Made by a program: the position numbers and the translations under genes
Assembly (NCBI GenBank): GCA_934486635.1
Contig: CAKSPZ010000003.1
Span: forward strand, 165,274-229,273
DNA from: an uncultured Eubacteriales bacterium
Lineage (GTDB): Bacteria; Bacillota; Clostridia; Oscillospirales; Acutalibacteraceae
Direction of reading: 5' to 3'
Length of the DNA: 64,000 nucleotides
Shown here: positions 44,380 through 51,680 of the stretch, in pieces
Layout: each line of letters begins with the position of its first letter
Numbering within the stretch: the stretch's first letter is position 1
Notes under the pieces: generated by a model
What the model saw: only the letters and a program-made list of their open reading frames with translations
What the model was told of the DNA's origin: nothing
Database searches by the model: none

Positions 44380-44940
44380 TTACGTTATTTTAATTCTATC
44401 AAAAGGAAAAATTATAATTTTAGCTTCTCCTAAAATCTCATTTTTACTAACAGTGCCAATTTCTTTAGATCTACTATCAAGAGAGTTTTCTCTATTATCT
44501 CCCATCACAAAATAGCATCCTTTTGGAACTATCATGGGAAACTTATAAGTTGAGTAACTTTGGGTAAAAGAATTTTCTATATACTCATGTTCATCTTTTA
44601 ATTCATTATTTATATAAACCTTTCCTTCTTTTATATCTATTAAGTCATTTTCCGTAGCTATTATTCTTTTTATAATAGGTTCATTCAAGGATTCTTTTTG
44701 TATAACCACTATATCACCTTTTTGAGGTGAACATAAAAAACTTCTAAGAATCATCCAATCTTTATCGTGTAATGTCGGATTCATTGATACTCCATTTACT
44801 ACTATTAATTTTATAAAAATTGTAAAAATAATTACTAAAATAGATATTGCACTTATTATTGTGCTAACCCAATCAAAACATTCATTTTCAAAATACGTTA
44901 TAGTTTCTTTATTTTTATCCTTATCTGAGTAATAATCCAA
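44380..44940 (-). CDS. lepB: Signal peptidase I, copy 1 (most divergent)
   Basis: Membrane serine protease that removes signal peptides from exported proteins. 186 residues: one membrane segment (TIISAISILVIIFTIFIKLIVV), then the catalytic Ser in NGVSMNPTL, Lys in IIKRIIATE, and GDNRENSLDSR near the end. It has MNPTL where its sister copies have MLPTL and a different N-terminus. The start is probably TTG 44940, nine bases after AAAGGA; the TTG at 44949 touches that SD. It is the third of three tandem copies in transcription order. Confidence 0.93.
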   Translation of the reverse strand: MDYYSDKDKNKETITYFENECFDWVSTIISAISILVIIFTIFIKLIVVNGVSMNPTLHDKDWMILRSFLCSPQKGDIVVIQKESLNEPIIKRIIATENDLIDIKEGKVYINNELKDEHEYIENSFTQSYSTYKFPMIVPKGCYFVMGDNRENSLDSRSKEIGTVSKNEILGEAKIIIFPFDRIKIT

Positions 44941-44965
44941 TTGATACAATCCTTTCTAAATTATA

Positions 44966-45004
44966 AAAAACATTTTAAAAGGGAAACTAACTAGCCTCCC
45001 TTTT
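44966..45004 (-). terminator. Small terminator after signal peptidase copy 2
   Basis: AAAAGGGA (44977-44984) pairs with TCCCTTTT (44997-45004) around a 12-base loop. On the minus strand it is followed by AAAATGTTTTTT. It is weaker than its relatives after copy 3 and rplS. Confidence 0.55.
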
Positions 45005-45005
45005 T

Positions 45006-45584
45006 TTAACTAAGCATTTGTATTCTATTAAAAGGCCAATAAATTACAAATGCTTTTCCATATATATCATTAATTTTAATTAAACCAACTTCTTTAAATC
45101 TGCTATCAAGAGAATTGTTTCTGTTATCTCCCATGACTAAAACGTAACCTTGAGGTATAACGTCCGGTATCTTCCAATTACCTGTAAATTCAGTAGGTTC
45201 ATTTATATATGATTCATCTAAAGGCTTACCATTTACAAAAACTTCGTGTGTATCATCATTTATTCTAAAACTATCTCCGCCAGTTGCAATAACACGTTTT
45301 ATTATATCTTTATCAAGATTTTTCTTAGCATTAATCGTAACAATATCTCCTTTTTTAGGAGTATACATAAATTTATTTACCAAAAGTTTATCTCCATCAT
45401 GAAGTGTAGGTAACATAGATTCACCATTTACTGTAAAGTTTTTAAAAACAGTAAATATAAGCATTATAAGTGTACATGCAAAAATTATAGCACTTAACCA
45501 ATCAAAAGTTTCTTTTATAAAACTTGAATCATCCTTTTTTTCTTTATCTGCTCTTACAATTTGTCCATTTATTTTACATTTCAT
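45006..45584 (-). CDS. lepB: Signal peptidase I, copy 2
   Basis: 192 residues, closely related to copy 3: cytoplasmic head MKCKINGQIVRADKEKKDDSS, one membrane segment near residue 35-50, catalytic Ser in NGESMLPTLHDGD, Lys in DIIKRVIATGGD, the GKPLDESYINEP loop and GDNRNNSLDSRFKEVG. SD GGAGG lies about eight bases before ATG. Copies 2 and 3 share the NGQIVR head and the PEGYVLVMGDNRN-like ending, so they are a recent duplication compared with copy 1. Confidence 0.95.
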   Translation of the reverse strand: MKCKINGQIVRADKEKKDDSSFIKETFDWLSAIIFACTLIMLIFTVFKNFTVNGESMLPTLHDGDKLLVNKFMYTPKKGDIVTINAKKNLDKDIIKRVIATGGDSFRINDDTHEVFVNGKPLDESYINEPTEFTGNWKIPDVIPQGYVLVMGDNRNNSLDSRFKEVGLIKINDIYGKAFVIYWPFNRIQMLS

Positions 45585-45689
45585 TTGTTAATCCTCCAAT
45601 TCTTTGACTCTTACTATACTAACGTAATTATAACGATTTAAAATAGCTACAAAACTTAGTTTTCTATTTTTCACACATTAAAATTATAC

Positions 45690-45718
45690 AAAAAGAGGGA
45701 CATAAAATCCCTCTTTTT
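45690..45718 (-). terminator. Terminator after signal peptidase copy 3
   Basis: Perfect 11-bp stem AAAAAGAGGGA / TCCCTCTTTTT (45690-45700 with 45708-45718). It overlaps the stop codon of copy 3. The surrounding 17 bases are identical to those at the rplS terminator. Confidence 0.85.
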
Positions 45719-46295
45719 AATTAAACATTTGTATTCTATCAAAAGGCCAAAAAATTGCAAATGCCTTTCCATATAAAGAGCTTACTTTAACTAATCCAAG
45801 CTCCTTGAACCGGCTGTCAAAAGAATGATTTCTATTATCTCCCATTACTAAAACGTAGCCTTGAGGTATAACCTCAGGAATGTCCCAATCCCCTACAACT
45901 TCACTAGGCTCATTTATATACGGCTCTTCTAAAAGTTTTCCATTCACGAAAATTTCTTGTGTATTATAATTTATTTTAAAATTATCTCCTGAAGTAGCTA
46001 TTACACGTTTCACTATGTTTTTATCAATACTATTTAAAGTATTAATTGTAACAATATCACCTCTTTTTGGAGTATACATAAACTTATTTACAAAAAGTCT
46101 ATCTCCTTCACGAAGAGTAGGTAACATTGAAGTTCCTACTACTGTAAATAGCATTAAAAAAGTAGTTATAAATAACGTAGCTACAACCGCCCATATTACC
46201 GAACTTCCCCATTCAAAGGTTTCCTTTACAAAACTTGAAACATCTTCTTTTAATTTAGCAGGTCTTACAATCTGACCATTTATTTTACTTTCCAT
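45717..46295 (-). CDS. lepB: Signal peptidase I, copy 3
   Basis: 192 residues: head MESKINGQIVRPAKLKED, a membrane segment (VIWAVVATLFITTFLMLFTVV), catalytic Ser in VGTSMLPTLREGD, Lys in NIVKRVIATSGD, the GKLLEEPYINEP loop and GDNRNHSFDSRFKELG. It is first in transcription order, right after rplS, the usual lepB site. The start ATG has GGAGG 7-8 bases upstream. All catalytic residues are intact in the three copies. Confidence 0.95.
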   Translation of the reverse strand: MESKINGQIVRPAKLKEDVSSFVKETFEWGSSVIWAVVATLFITTFLMLFTVVGTSMLPTLREGDRLFVNKFMYTPKRGDIVTINTLNSIDKNIVKRVIATSGDNFKINYNTQEIFVNGKLLEEPYINEPSEVVGDWDIPEVIPQGYVLVMGDNRNHSFDSRFKELGLVKVSSLYGKAFAIFWPFDRIQMFN

Positions 46296-46414
46296 TCGTT
46301 AAACCTCCAATTTTATTTTTTTTATTCTTATTCTGCCTGTTAATAAATATACAAATACTCACAAAATAACAACATTGAAATAACTATTGGATAAAAGGAA
46401 AATAAATGTTATAC

Positions 46415-46441
46415 AAAAAGAGGGACACAACATCCCCCTTT
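46415..46441 (-). terminator. Terminator after rplS
   Basis: AAAGGGGGA / TCCCTCTTT stem on the minus strand (one G-T pair) followed by TTGTATAAC. It resembles the terminator at 45690-45718 over more than 30 bases. Confidence 0.8.
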
Positions 46442-46443
46442 AA

Positions 46444-46788
46444 TTAACGAATCTTTTCCTTAACTTTAGCAGCTTTACCAACTCTATCGCGCAAATAATA
46501 AAGTTTACTTCTGCGAACTTTACCTTGTCTTATAACTTGCACACCTCTTACATTTGGTGAATGCATTGGAAATACTCTTTCAACACCTACGCCATAAGAC
46601 ACTCTTCTTACAGTAAATGTTTCAGCAACACCGCTACCCTTACGAGCAATTACAGTTCCTTCAAACATTTGTATTCTTTCTTTTTCACCTTCTCTAATAT
46701 TGACACTTACTCTTACAGTATCACCAATATTAAATTGTGGTAATTCATTTTTAATTGAACCTTGTGAAATAATTTTTAGTGCGTCCAT
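46444..46788 (-). CDS. rplS: 50S ribosomal protein L19
   Basis: Subunit-interface protein of the large ribosomal subunit. 114 residues: FNIGDTVRVSVNIREGEKERIQ near residue 20, FEGTVIARKG, the family signature VFPMHSPNV, and GKVRRSKLYYLRDRVGKAA. SD AGGAGG is strong. It carries its own promoter, leader and terminator. Confidence 0.98.
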   Translation of the reverse strand: MDALKIISQGSIKNELPQFNIGDTVRVSVNIREGEKERIQMFEGTVIARKGSGVAETFTVRRVSYGVGVERVFPMHSPNVRGVQVIRQGKVRRSKLYYLRDRVGKAAKVKEKIR

Positions 46789-46799
46789 TTTTATCCTCC

Positions 46800-46908
46800 T
46801 AAATATAAGGCATTCTTGTATAATAACAGCGGACTGCCTGGTTTAATATACAGTATAAACTGCAAATTAAATCCCACAAGTAACAAATAACCTGCGGATT
46901 CAAATACT
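46800..46908 (-). promoter_or_regulatory. Structured leader of rplS (L19-leader candidate)
   Basis: Untranslated leader of about 110 bases. A clear hairpin, AATCC-GCAGGT paired with ACTTGT-GGGATT (11 pairs, one bulged G, 8-base loop, about 46865-46898), sits near the 5' end. Ribosomal protein leaders upstream of rplS are known in Firmicutes, and position fits, but I cannot confirm the consensus. Confidence 0.5.
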
Positions 46909-46913
46909 TGATT

Positions 46914-46942
46914 ATGATAACATATAAATACAAATCTTGCAA
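46914..46942 (-). promoter_or_regulatory. Promoter candidate of rplS
   Basis: Minus strand -35 TTGCAA (46937-46942), 17-base spacer, -10 TATCAT (46914-46919), placing the start just before the structured leader. Confidence 0.5.
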
Positions 46943-46965
46943 TATATTTTTTAAAAATTTAACAT

Positions 46966-47010
46966 AAAATAAAAAAACTACTGCTCATTTAAATAAAAAT
47001 GAACAGTAGT
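46966..47010 (-). terminator. Terminator after the M50 peptidase gene
   Basis: Minus strand ACTACTGTTCATTT / AAATGAGCAGTAGT stem (14 bp with one U-G; arms 46977-46990 and 46997-47010), then TTTTTTTATTTT. It lies 136 bases after the M50 stop; no gene is visible in between. Confidence 0.88.
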
Positions 47011-47145
47011 ATTGCAATTTAAAACAGCAAACGCAATAAACCTTTTGTTTTAAAAAGCTACATTTAGTCAACCCAAATTATTACTTAGATCAACTATTAT
47101 TATTTTAAATCATTATTATAATATAATTCATGTAAAATATTTACA

Positions 47146-47781
47146 TTAATAGTAACAAGACTTATTTTTTAAAAGTAAGATTGCCATCAAATAACAACTT
47201 AAAAATAATAAAGAAAAATTATATTTAGAAATTATAAGTACATAAAATCCTAATGCCGAAACTGGTAAAAGAACCATAAATGAAATTAATAGTGTAAACT
47301 TAATAGCTGTCTTTATACTAAGTCTTCTACTTAATAAATTAAATAAAATTTGACCTCCATCAAGAGTATCTATAGGTAAAATATTAAAAATGGCAATAAA
47401 AATATTTTCATACATAGGTCTTATAAGCCAAAGAAAACCTGTTAATTTATATGTAAAATAAAGCACAATGCAAAAAACAATATTAGACAATGGTCCTGCA
47501 ATTAAAATAAAAATATCATCACTATAACTTCTTTTTATTCGATTATTATCAACTATATTTATGTCAAAGGCTCTAAAACTTATTTTTTTAGGTTTACTTT
47601 TTTTTATAATCATAGCAAAAATATGACCTAGTTCATGAATTAATGCAGCTAAAACCCCATAAATCATTGTTCCATTTTCGTCAACCAATAAAAGTACTGT
47701 AATTATAGTTAAAAAGGGAAAACTTACCGTAAAGGTACATCCAAAAATATAAAATTCTATATTAAACGTAGATATTTTCAA
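47146..47781 (-). CDS. Site-2-protease family (M50) membrane metallopeptidase, SpoIVFB-like
   Basis: Intramembrane zinc protease of 211 residues with several membrane segments. The zinc motif is LIHELGHIFAM near residue 46 and the third ligand lies in NILPIDTLDGGQI near residue 140, both as in SpoIVFB. SpoIVFB activates sigma-K in sporulating Bacillus. Coupling to an M23 protein directly upstream mirrors spoIVFA-spoIVFB. I start at TTG 47781 with CGGAG seven bases upstream, inside the end of the M23 gene; ATG 47799 lacks an SD. That it works in sporulation is inferred, not shown. Confidence 0.85.
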   Translation of the reverse strand: MKISTFNIEFYIFGCTFTVSFPFLTIITVLLLVDENGTMIYGVLAALIHELGHIFAMIIKKSKPKKISFRAFDINIVDNNRIKRSYSDDIFILIAGPLSNIVFCIVLYFTYKLTGFLWLIRPMYENIFIAIFNILPIDTLDGGQILFNLLSRRLSIKTAIKFTLLISFMVLLPVSALGFYVLIISKYNFSLLFLSCYLMAILLLKNKSCYY

Positions 47782-48511
47782 AAAATGGCTCCGGGTCATA
47801 TTTATTGCCGTTTATAATAAATTCTATGTGTAAATGTGTACCTGTAGAGTAATAACCAGTATTCCCCATAAAAGCTATATTTTGGCCACGTTTTACATTA
47901 TCACCAGTTGTAACAATTAATTCCTTACAATGTGCATATAAGGTTTTTATATTATTTCCATGGTCTATGATTAAAACATTACCAAACGACGGGCTATTTT
48001 CTGCTCTTTCAACCTTTCCCGGCATAACCGCATATATAGGTGTTCCATCTTCAGCACATATATCTAAACCACTATGAAAGTTTTCTTTTCCTGTGAGTGG
48101 ATCCTTTCTTTTCCCAAATTTTGATGTAATGATTCCCTTTTCTGTAGGTTTAGACACAACACTCGATAATTCGACTGGTACTACTTTTACATTATTTTGA
48201 GAATTAACGCAAGAAGTTTTAATAATTTTTTCATTTTTGTTAATAAAAGGTAATTCTCTACTAAATGCTTCTTTATATTCCTTTACGTCATCACCGGCTA
48301 TAAGTGAATTGTTAATATTATCCAGATACCATTTTTTAGCTATATTAAAATAATTTCCACCTACAAACTTAAAAGTAAACATTACAATAAGCATTATAAT
48401 ACTAATTACTAATTGCACAGCTAACAATAACGGTGTCCCCTCATAGTGAGAACGTTTTATTGGTTCATCATTTAAATATTCGTCATTTGTTTGATTCTCT
48501 ATATCATTCAT
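47762..48511 (-). CDS. Membrane-anchored M23-domain protein, SpoIVFA/SpoIIQ-like
   Basis: 249 residues: a short cytoplasmic head, one membrane segment (LLAVQLVISIIMLIVMFTF, about 29-47), a linker, then a LytM/M23 domain from about residue 128. The zinc ligands of active M23 enzymes are present (HSGLD and THLHIEF), as is LYAHCKEL, so it may cleave peptidoglycan, unlike degenerate SpoIVFA or SpoIIQ. It overlaps the M50 gene by 20 bases. The nearest SD (GGAGG, 48539-48543) is 27 bases before ATG, separated by a 15-base hairpin. Confidence 0.85.
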   Translation of the reverse strand: MNDIENQTNDEYLNDEPIKRSHYEGTPLLLAVQLVISIIMLIVMFTFKFVGGNYFNIAKKWYLDNINNSLIAGDDVKEYKEAFSRELPFINKNEKIIKTSCVNSQNNVKVVPVELSSVVSKPTEKGIITSKFGKRKDPLTGKENFHSGLDICAEDGTPIYAVMPGKVERAENSPSFGNVLIIDHGNNIKTLYAHCKELIVTTGDNVKRGQNIAFMGNTGYYSTGTHLHIEFIINGNKYDPEPFFENIYV

Positions 48512-48603
48512 ATCAAATGCTATAAAATATAGCTTATTCCTCCTTTTATCATATTCATTAAACTAATATGATAAAAAAAGATAAATCATTACTAAAAATA
48601 TAT

Positions 48604-49989
48604 TTATTTACTTTGTATAAACTTATCTATTGATTTTGCTGCCTTTTTACCTGCACCCATCGCCAAAATAACTGTAGCCGCTCCGGTCACAGCGTCTCCT
48701 CCTGCATATACCGCTTCTTTAGTTGTTTTCAAGTCATCATCCACAACTAAGCATCCTTTTTTATTTGATTCTATTCCTTTTGTAGTTAATTTTATAAGTG
48801 GATTTGGCGAATTTCCTATGGCCATTATTACACAATCTACATTTATGTCAAACTCAGAACCTTCAATTGCTACAGGCCTTTTTCTGCCTGAATCGTCAGG
48901 CTCTGAAAGTTGCATTTTTAAACACTTTATACTTTTGACTTTATAATTATCATCACCACATATTTCAATTGGATTACTTAAAAATTTAAATTCTATACCT
49001 TCTTCTTTAGCGTGTTTTATTTCTTCTTTTCTTGCTGGAATTTCATCTTCCGAACGCCTATAAACTATGTATACATTGTCAGCCCCTAAACGTTTTGCAC
49101 TCCTTGCAGCATCCATAGCTACATTACCACCACCAATAACAGCAACACTTTTTGGATTAATTATTGGTGTATCATAATCATTTTTATACGCTTTCATTAA
49201 AGTAACTCTTGTTAAAAATTCATTAGCTGAATACACTCCAATATATTCTTCTCCCGGTATACCCATAAAATTAGGAAGGCCCGCTCCTGTAGCTATATAA
49301 ATAGCTTCAAAACCCTCGGATAATAACTCATCAACTGTTATTGTTTTTCCAACAACAATATTTGTGCATATGTCCACACCAGATTTCTCCAAATTATTAA
49401 TTTCATGTTCAACTATACTTTTTGGCAATCTAAATTCTGGTATTCCATATACAAGGACTCCACCTGCTTTATGAAAAGCTTCATATATTGTAACTTCATA
49501 TCCCATATTACAAAGTTCACCCGCACATGCTAGTCCAGACGGTCCCGAACCCACCACTGCAATTTTGTGACCATTCTTCACAACATTATGTTCTTTCTCT
49601 ATATTATTTTTTAAATTCCAATCAGCTACAAATCTTTCTAATCTTCCTATTGATACGGGCTCACCCTTTATTCCTCTAACACATTTTGATTCACATTGAT
49701 TTTCTTGTGGACATACTCTTCCACATACTGCAGGAAATGAATTTGTCCCCTTTATAATATCATATGCTGCTTTAAAGTCTTCTTTAACAATACATTCTAT
49801 AAAGTCTGGTATTGGCACATGAACAGGGCACCCTAATGTACATGGTCTGTTTTTACAATTAAGACATCTTTTTGCTTCTTCAATAGCTTGTTCCTTTGTA
49901 TAACCTTTTGACACTTCGTCAAAACTTTTTATTCTATCTTTTGCGTTCAATTCATCAGCTGGTGTCTTAAACGGGTTTGTATTAGGCAT
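48604..49989 (-). CDS. nfnB: NfnB-type flavoprotein (glutamate synthase small-subunit family)
   Basis: Large subunit of the NADH-dependent reduced ferredoxin:NADP oxidoreductase, an electron-bifurcating flavoenzyme. 461 residues: N-terminal cysteines for two [4Fe-4S] clusters (CLNCKNRPCTLGCPVHVP and CGRVCPQENQCESKCVRG), the FAD motif VVGSGPSGLACAGEL, the NADPH motif VIGGGNVAMDAARSA, and AGGDAVTGAATVILAMGAGKKAA. GltD of glutamate synthase is similar, but the NfnA-like gene directly upstream and the absence of gltB favour NfnB. ATG 49989 lies seven bases after GAGGGGGG and overlaps the nfnA end. Confidence 0.88.
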   Translation of the reverse strand: MPNTNPFKTPADELNAKDRIKSFDEVSKGYTKEQAIEEAKRCLNCKNRPCTLGCPVHVPIPDFIECIVKEDFKAAYDIIKGTNSFPAVCGRVCPQENQCESKCVRGIKGEPVSIGRLERFVADWNLKNNIEKEHNVVKNGHKIAVVGSGPSGLACAGELCNMGYEVTIYEAFHKAGGVLVYGIPEFRLPKSIVEHEINNLEKSGVDICTNIVVGKTITVDELLSEGFEAIYIATGAGLPNFMGIPGEEYIGVYSANEFLTRVTLMKAYKNDYDTPIINPKSVAVIGGGNVAMDAARSAKRLGADNVYIVYRRSEDEIPARKEEIKHAKEEGIEFKFLSNPIEICGDDNYKVKSIKCLKMQLSEPDDSGRKRPVAIEGSEFDINVDCVIMAIGNSPNPLIKLTTKGIESNKKGCLVVDDDLKTTKEAVYAGGDAVTGAATVILAMGAGKKAAKSIDKFIQSK

Positions 49990-50830
49990 TTTCAACCCCC
50001 CTCATTAAATTACAATCTAGCTCTCTAACAGCCTTTTTTTCTTCATCTTTATAAGCATTTAATCTTTTTATTGCCTCATCAAAGTCTACTTTATGTCCAT
50101 CAAAATCCGGACCATCTACACAAGCAAATTTAACTTTTCCATCAACTTTTAATCTGCAACCGCCACACATTCCGGTTCCATCTATCATAATAGGATTCAT
50201 ACTCACAATAGTTTTTATATTATATTTTTTAGTTAATTCACATATTGCTTTCATCATAGGTAAGGGTCCAATAGCAATAACTAAATCATAATTTTTTTGT
50301 TCAAGAATTTTTTGTTCCAAAGCATTAGTAACAAAACCTTTCTTTCCATTAGAACCATTGTCTGTCATAATAATTAGCTCATTGCAAATTGACTTCATCT
50401 CATCTTCTAGTATAACTAAAGACTTATCTCTGAATCCTGCTATTATATCTACATCTACTCCATTTTTATAAAGTTCCTTAGCTTGTGGAAAAGCTATAGC
50501 ACAACCAGTACCTCCACCAATTACAGCTACATTTTTATAGCCTTTTGTTTCTGTTGGGTTCCCCAAAGGTCCAACAAAATCTAATATATAGTCACCTTCA
50601 TTTAGTTTGTCTAGTAACATCGTAGTTTTTCCAACTTTTTGATAAATTATAGTTACTGTACCCTTTACTTCATCATGGTCTGCTATAGTAAGAGGTATTC
50701 TTTCTCCTTTTTCATTTACCCTCAAGATTATAAATTGGCCTGCCTTTGCTTTTTTTGCTATTTCTTTTGCTTGTATAATCATTTTAGTCATAGTTTCATT
50801 TAAAATTTTCTTTTCTAATATTAAAAACAT
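49982..50830 (-). CDS. nfnA: NfnA-type FAD/[2Fe-2S] subunit
   Basis: 282-residue protein of the ferredoxin-NADP reductase superfamily, often annotated as 'sulfide dehydrogenase' or dihydroorotate dehydrogenase electron-transfer subunit. RVNEKGERIPLTIAD binds FAD, VAVIGGGTGCAIAFPQAK binds NAD, and GTGMCGGCRLKVDGKVKFACVDGPDF holds the [2Fe-2S] cysteines. With NfnB it would couple NADH and reduced ferredoxin to NADP reduction. No pyrD is adjacent, which argues against a pyrimidine role. Confidence 0.88.
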   Translation of the reverse strand: MFLILEKKILNETMTKMIIQAKEIAKKAKAGQFIILRVNEKGERIPLTIADHDEVKGTVTIIYQKVGKTTMLLDKLNEGDYILDFVGPLGNPTETKGYKNVAVIGGGTGCAIAFPQAKELYKNGVDVDIIAGFRDKSLVILEDEMKSICNELIIMTDNGSNGKKGFVTNALEQKILEQKNYDLVIAIGPLPMMKAICELTKKYNIKTIVSMNPIMIDGTGMCGGCRLKVDGKVKFACVDGPDFDGHKVDFDEAIKRLNAYKDEEKKAVRELDCNLMRGVENA

Positions 50831-50852
50831 AACATTCCTCCTTACTAAAGAT

Positions 50853-50881
50853 ATTATAATCTTTGTATATCTATTTTACAA
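50853..50881 (-). promoter_or_regulatory. Sigma-A-type promoter of nfnAB
   Basis: Minus strand -35 TTGTAA (50876-50881), 17-base spacer, -10 TATAAT (50853-50858), about 23 bases before the start codon. Confidence 0.75.
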
Positions 50882-50907
50882 GAAATTATAATCAGATTTT
50901 ATTTCCA

Positions 50908-50954
50908 ATAAACAAAAATAAAAAGCCTGCCGAAAAATTATTATGGCAGACTTT
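50908..50954 (-). terminator. Terminator after the hemolysin III gene
   Basis: Minus strand AAAGTCTGCC / GGCAGGCTTT stem (50922-50931 with 50945-50954, one U-G pair) followed by TTTATTTTTG. It ends the prfB-to-hemolysin row before the nfnAB promoter. Confidence 0.88.
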
Positions 50955-50959
50955 ATTTA

Positions 50960-51667
50960 TTATAAATTTTTTACGCAACTAAAAATCATAAAGAAATGTA
51001 ATATGCTGCCTAATAAAACAAATATATGCCAAATTGAATGCATATATTTTTTCTTTTTACCAAGCACATACAAAACTGCACCTATTGTATAGGCTACTCC
51101 TCCTAAAACTAACAATAAAAGTTGCATAGAAGTTATGCTTTCAATAAGAGGTTTAAACGCAAAAACAACAACCCATCCCATAGCTATATAACATATCATT
51201 GAAAATTTAGAAAACTTTTTTATATCGATTGAATTAAAAACTATTCCAACTATAGCTGCAATCCAAACTACAAAGAATAAAATCCATCCAATGACACTAT
51301 CGAGTAATAAAAGACATATTGGCGTATACGTACCTGCTATTAATACAAAAATTGAACAATGGTCCAATACTCTAAAAACTTTTTTTGCTTTTCCAGGAAA
51401 TATAGCATGGTATAAAGTAGAAATAATATAAAGAATAAAAAGTGATACGGAATAAATTGTTACACAAATAATTGATTTTGCATCAAAGGGAGAATTTATT
51501 ATCAATAAAACAATTGCTACTATTGATAATGCTGCACCTATTCCATGAGAAAATGCATTTAAAAATTCTTCTAATGTAGTATATTCCGGTAAATTTAATT
51601 CTTTTATTTTTTTTAACCTTAATTGAGCTTTTTCAGATAAAAATTCTTTATTCATTACTTCATCCAT
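50960..51667 (-). CDS. Hemolysin III (PAQR) family membrane protein
   Basis: 235 residues with seven hydrophobic segments. Family marks are LEEFLNAFSHGIGAALSIVA with its conserved Ser-His, STLYHAIFPGKAKKVFRVLDHCSIFVLIAGTYTP (Ser, His, Asp) and the C-terminal SIWHIFVLLGSILHFF (His pair). These are the metal-binding residues of the PAQR superfamily. The cellular role of bacterial members is unclear, and the 'hemolysin' name does not show toxicity. It starts 14 bases after typA. Confidence 0.92.
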   Translation of the reverse strand: MDEVMNKEFLSEKAQLRLKKIKELNLPEYTTLEEFLNAFSHGIGAALSIVAIVLLIINSPFDAKSIICVTIYSVSLFILYIISTLYHAIFPGKAKKVFRVLDHCSIFVLIAGTYTPICLLLLDSVIGWILFFVVWIAAIVGIVFNSIDIKKFSKFSMICYIAMGWVVVFAFKPLIESITSMQLLLLVLGGVAYTIGAVLYVLGKKKKYMHSIWHIFVLLGSILHFFMIFSCVKNL

Positions 51668-51680
51668 GCTCCTTTATGTG

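Noticed and set aside
48604..50830. Glutamate synthase or dihydroorotate dehydrogenase genes
   Set aside because: Neither the large glutamate synthase subunit nor pyrD is adjacent; the side-by-side pair fits NfnAB better.
50960..51667. A haemolytic toxin
   Set aside because: The 'hemolysin III' name is historical; the sequence is a seven-span PAQR-family membrane protein without toxin features.
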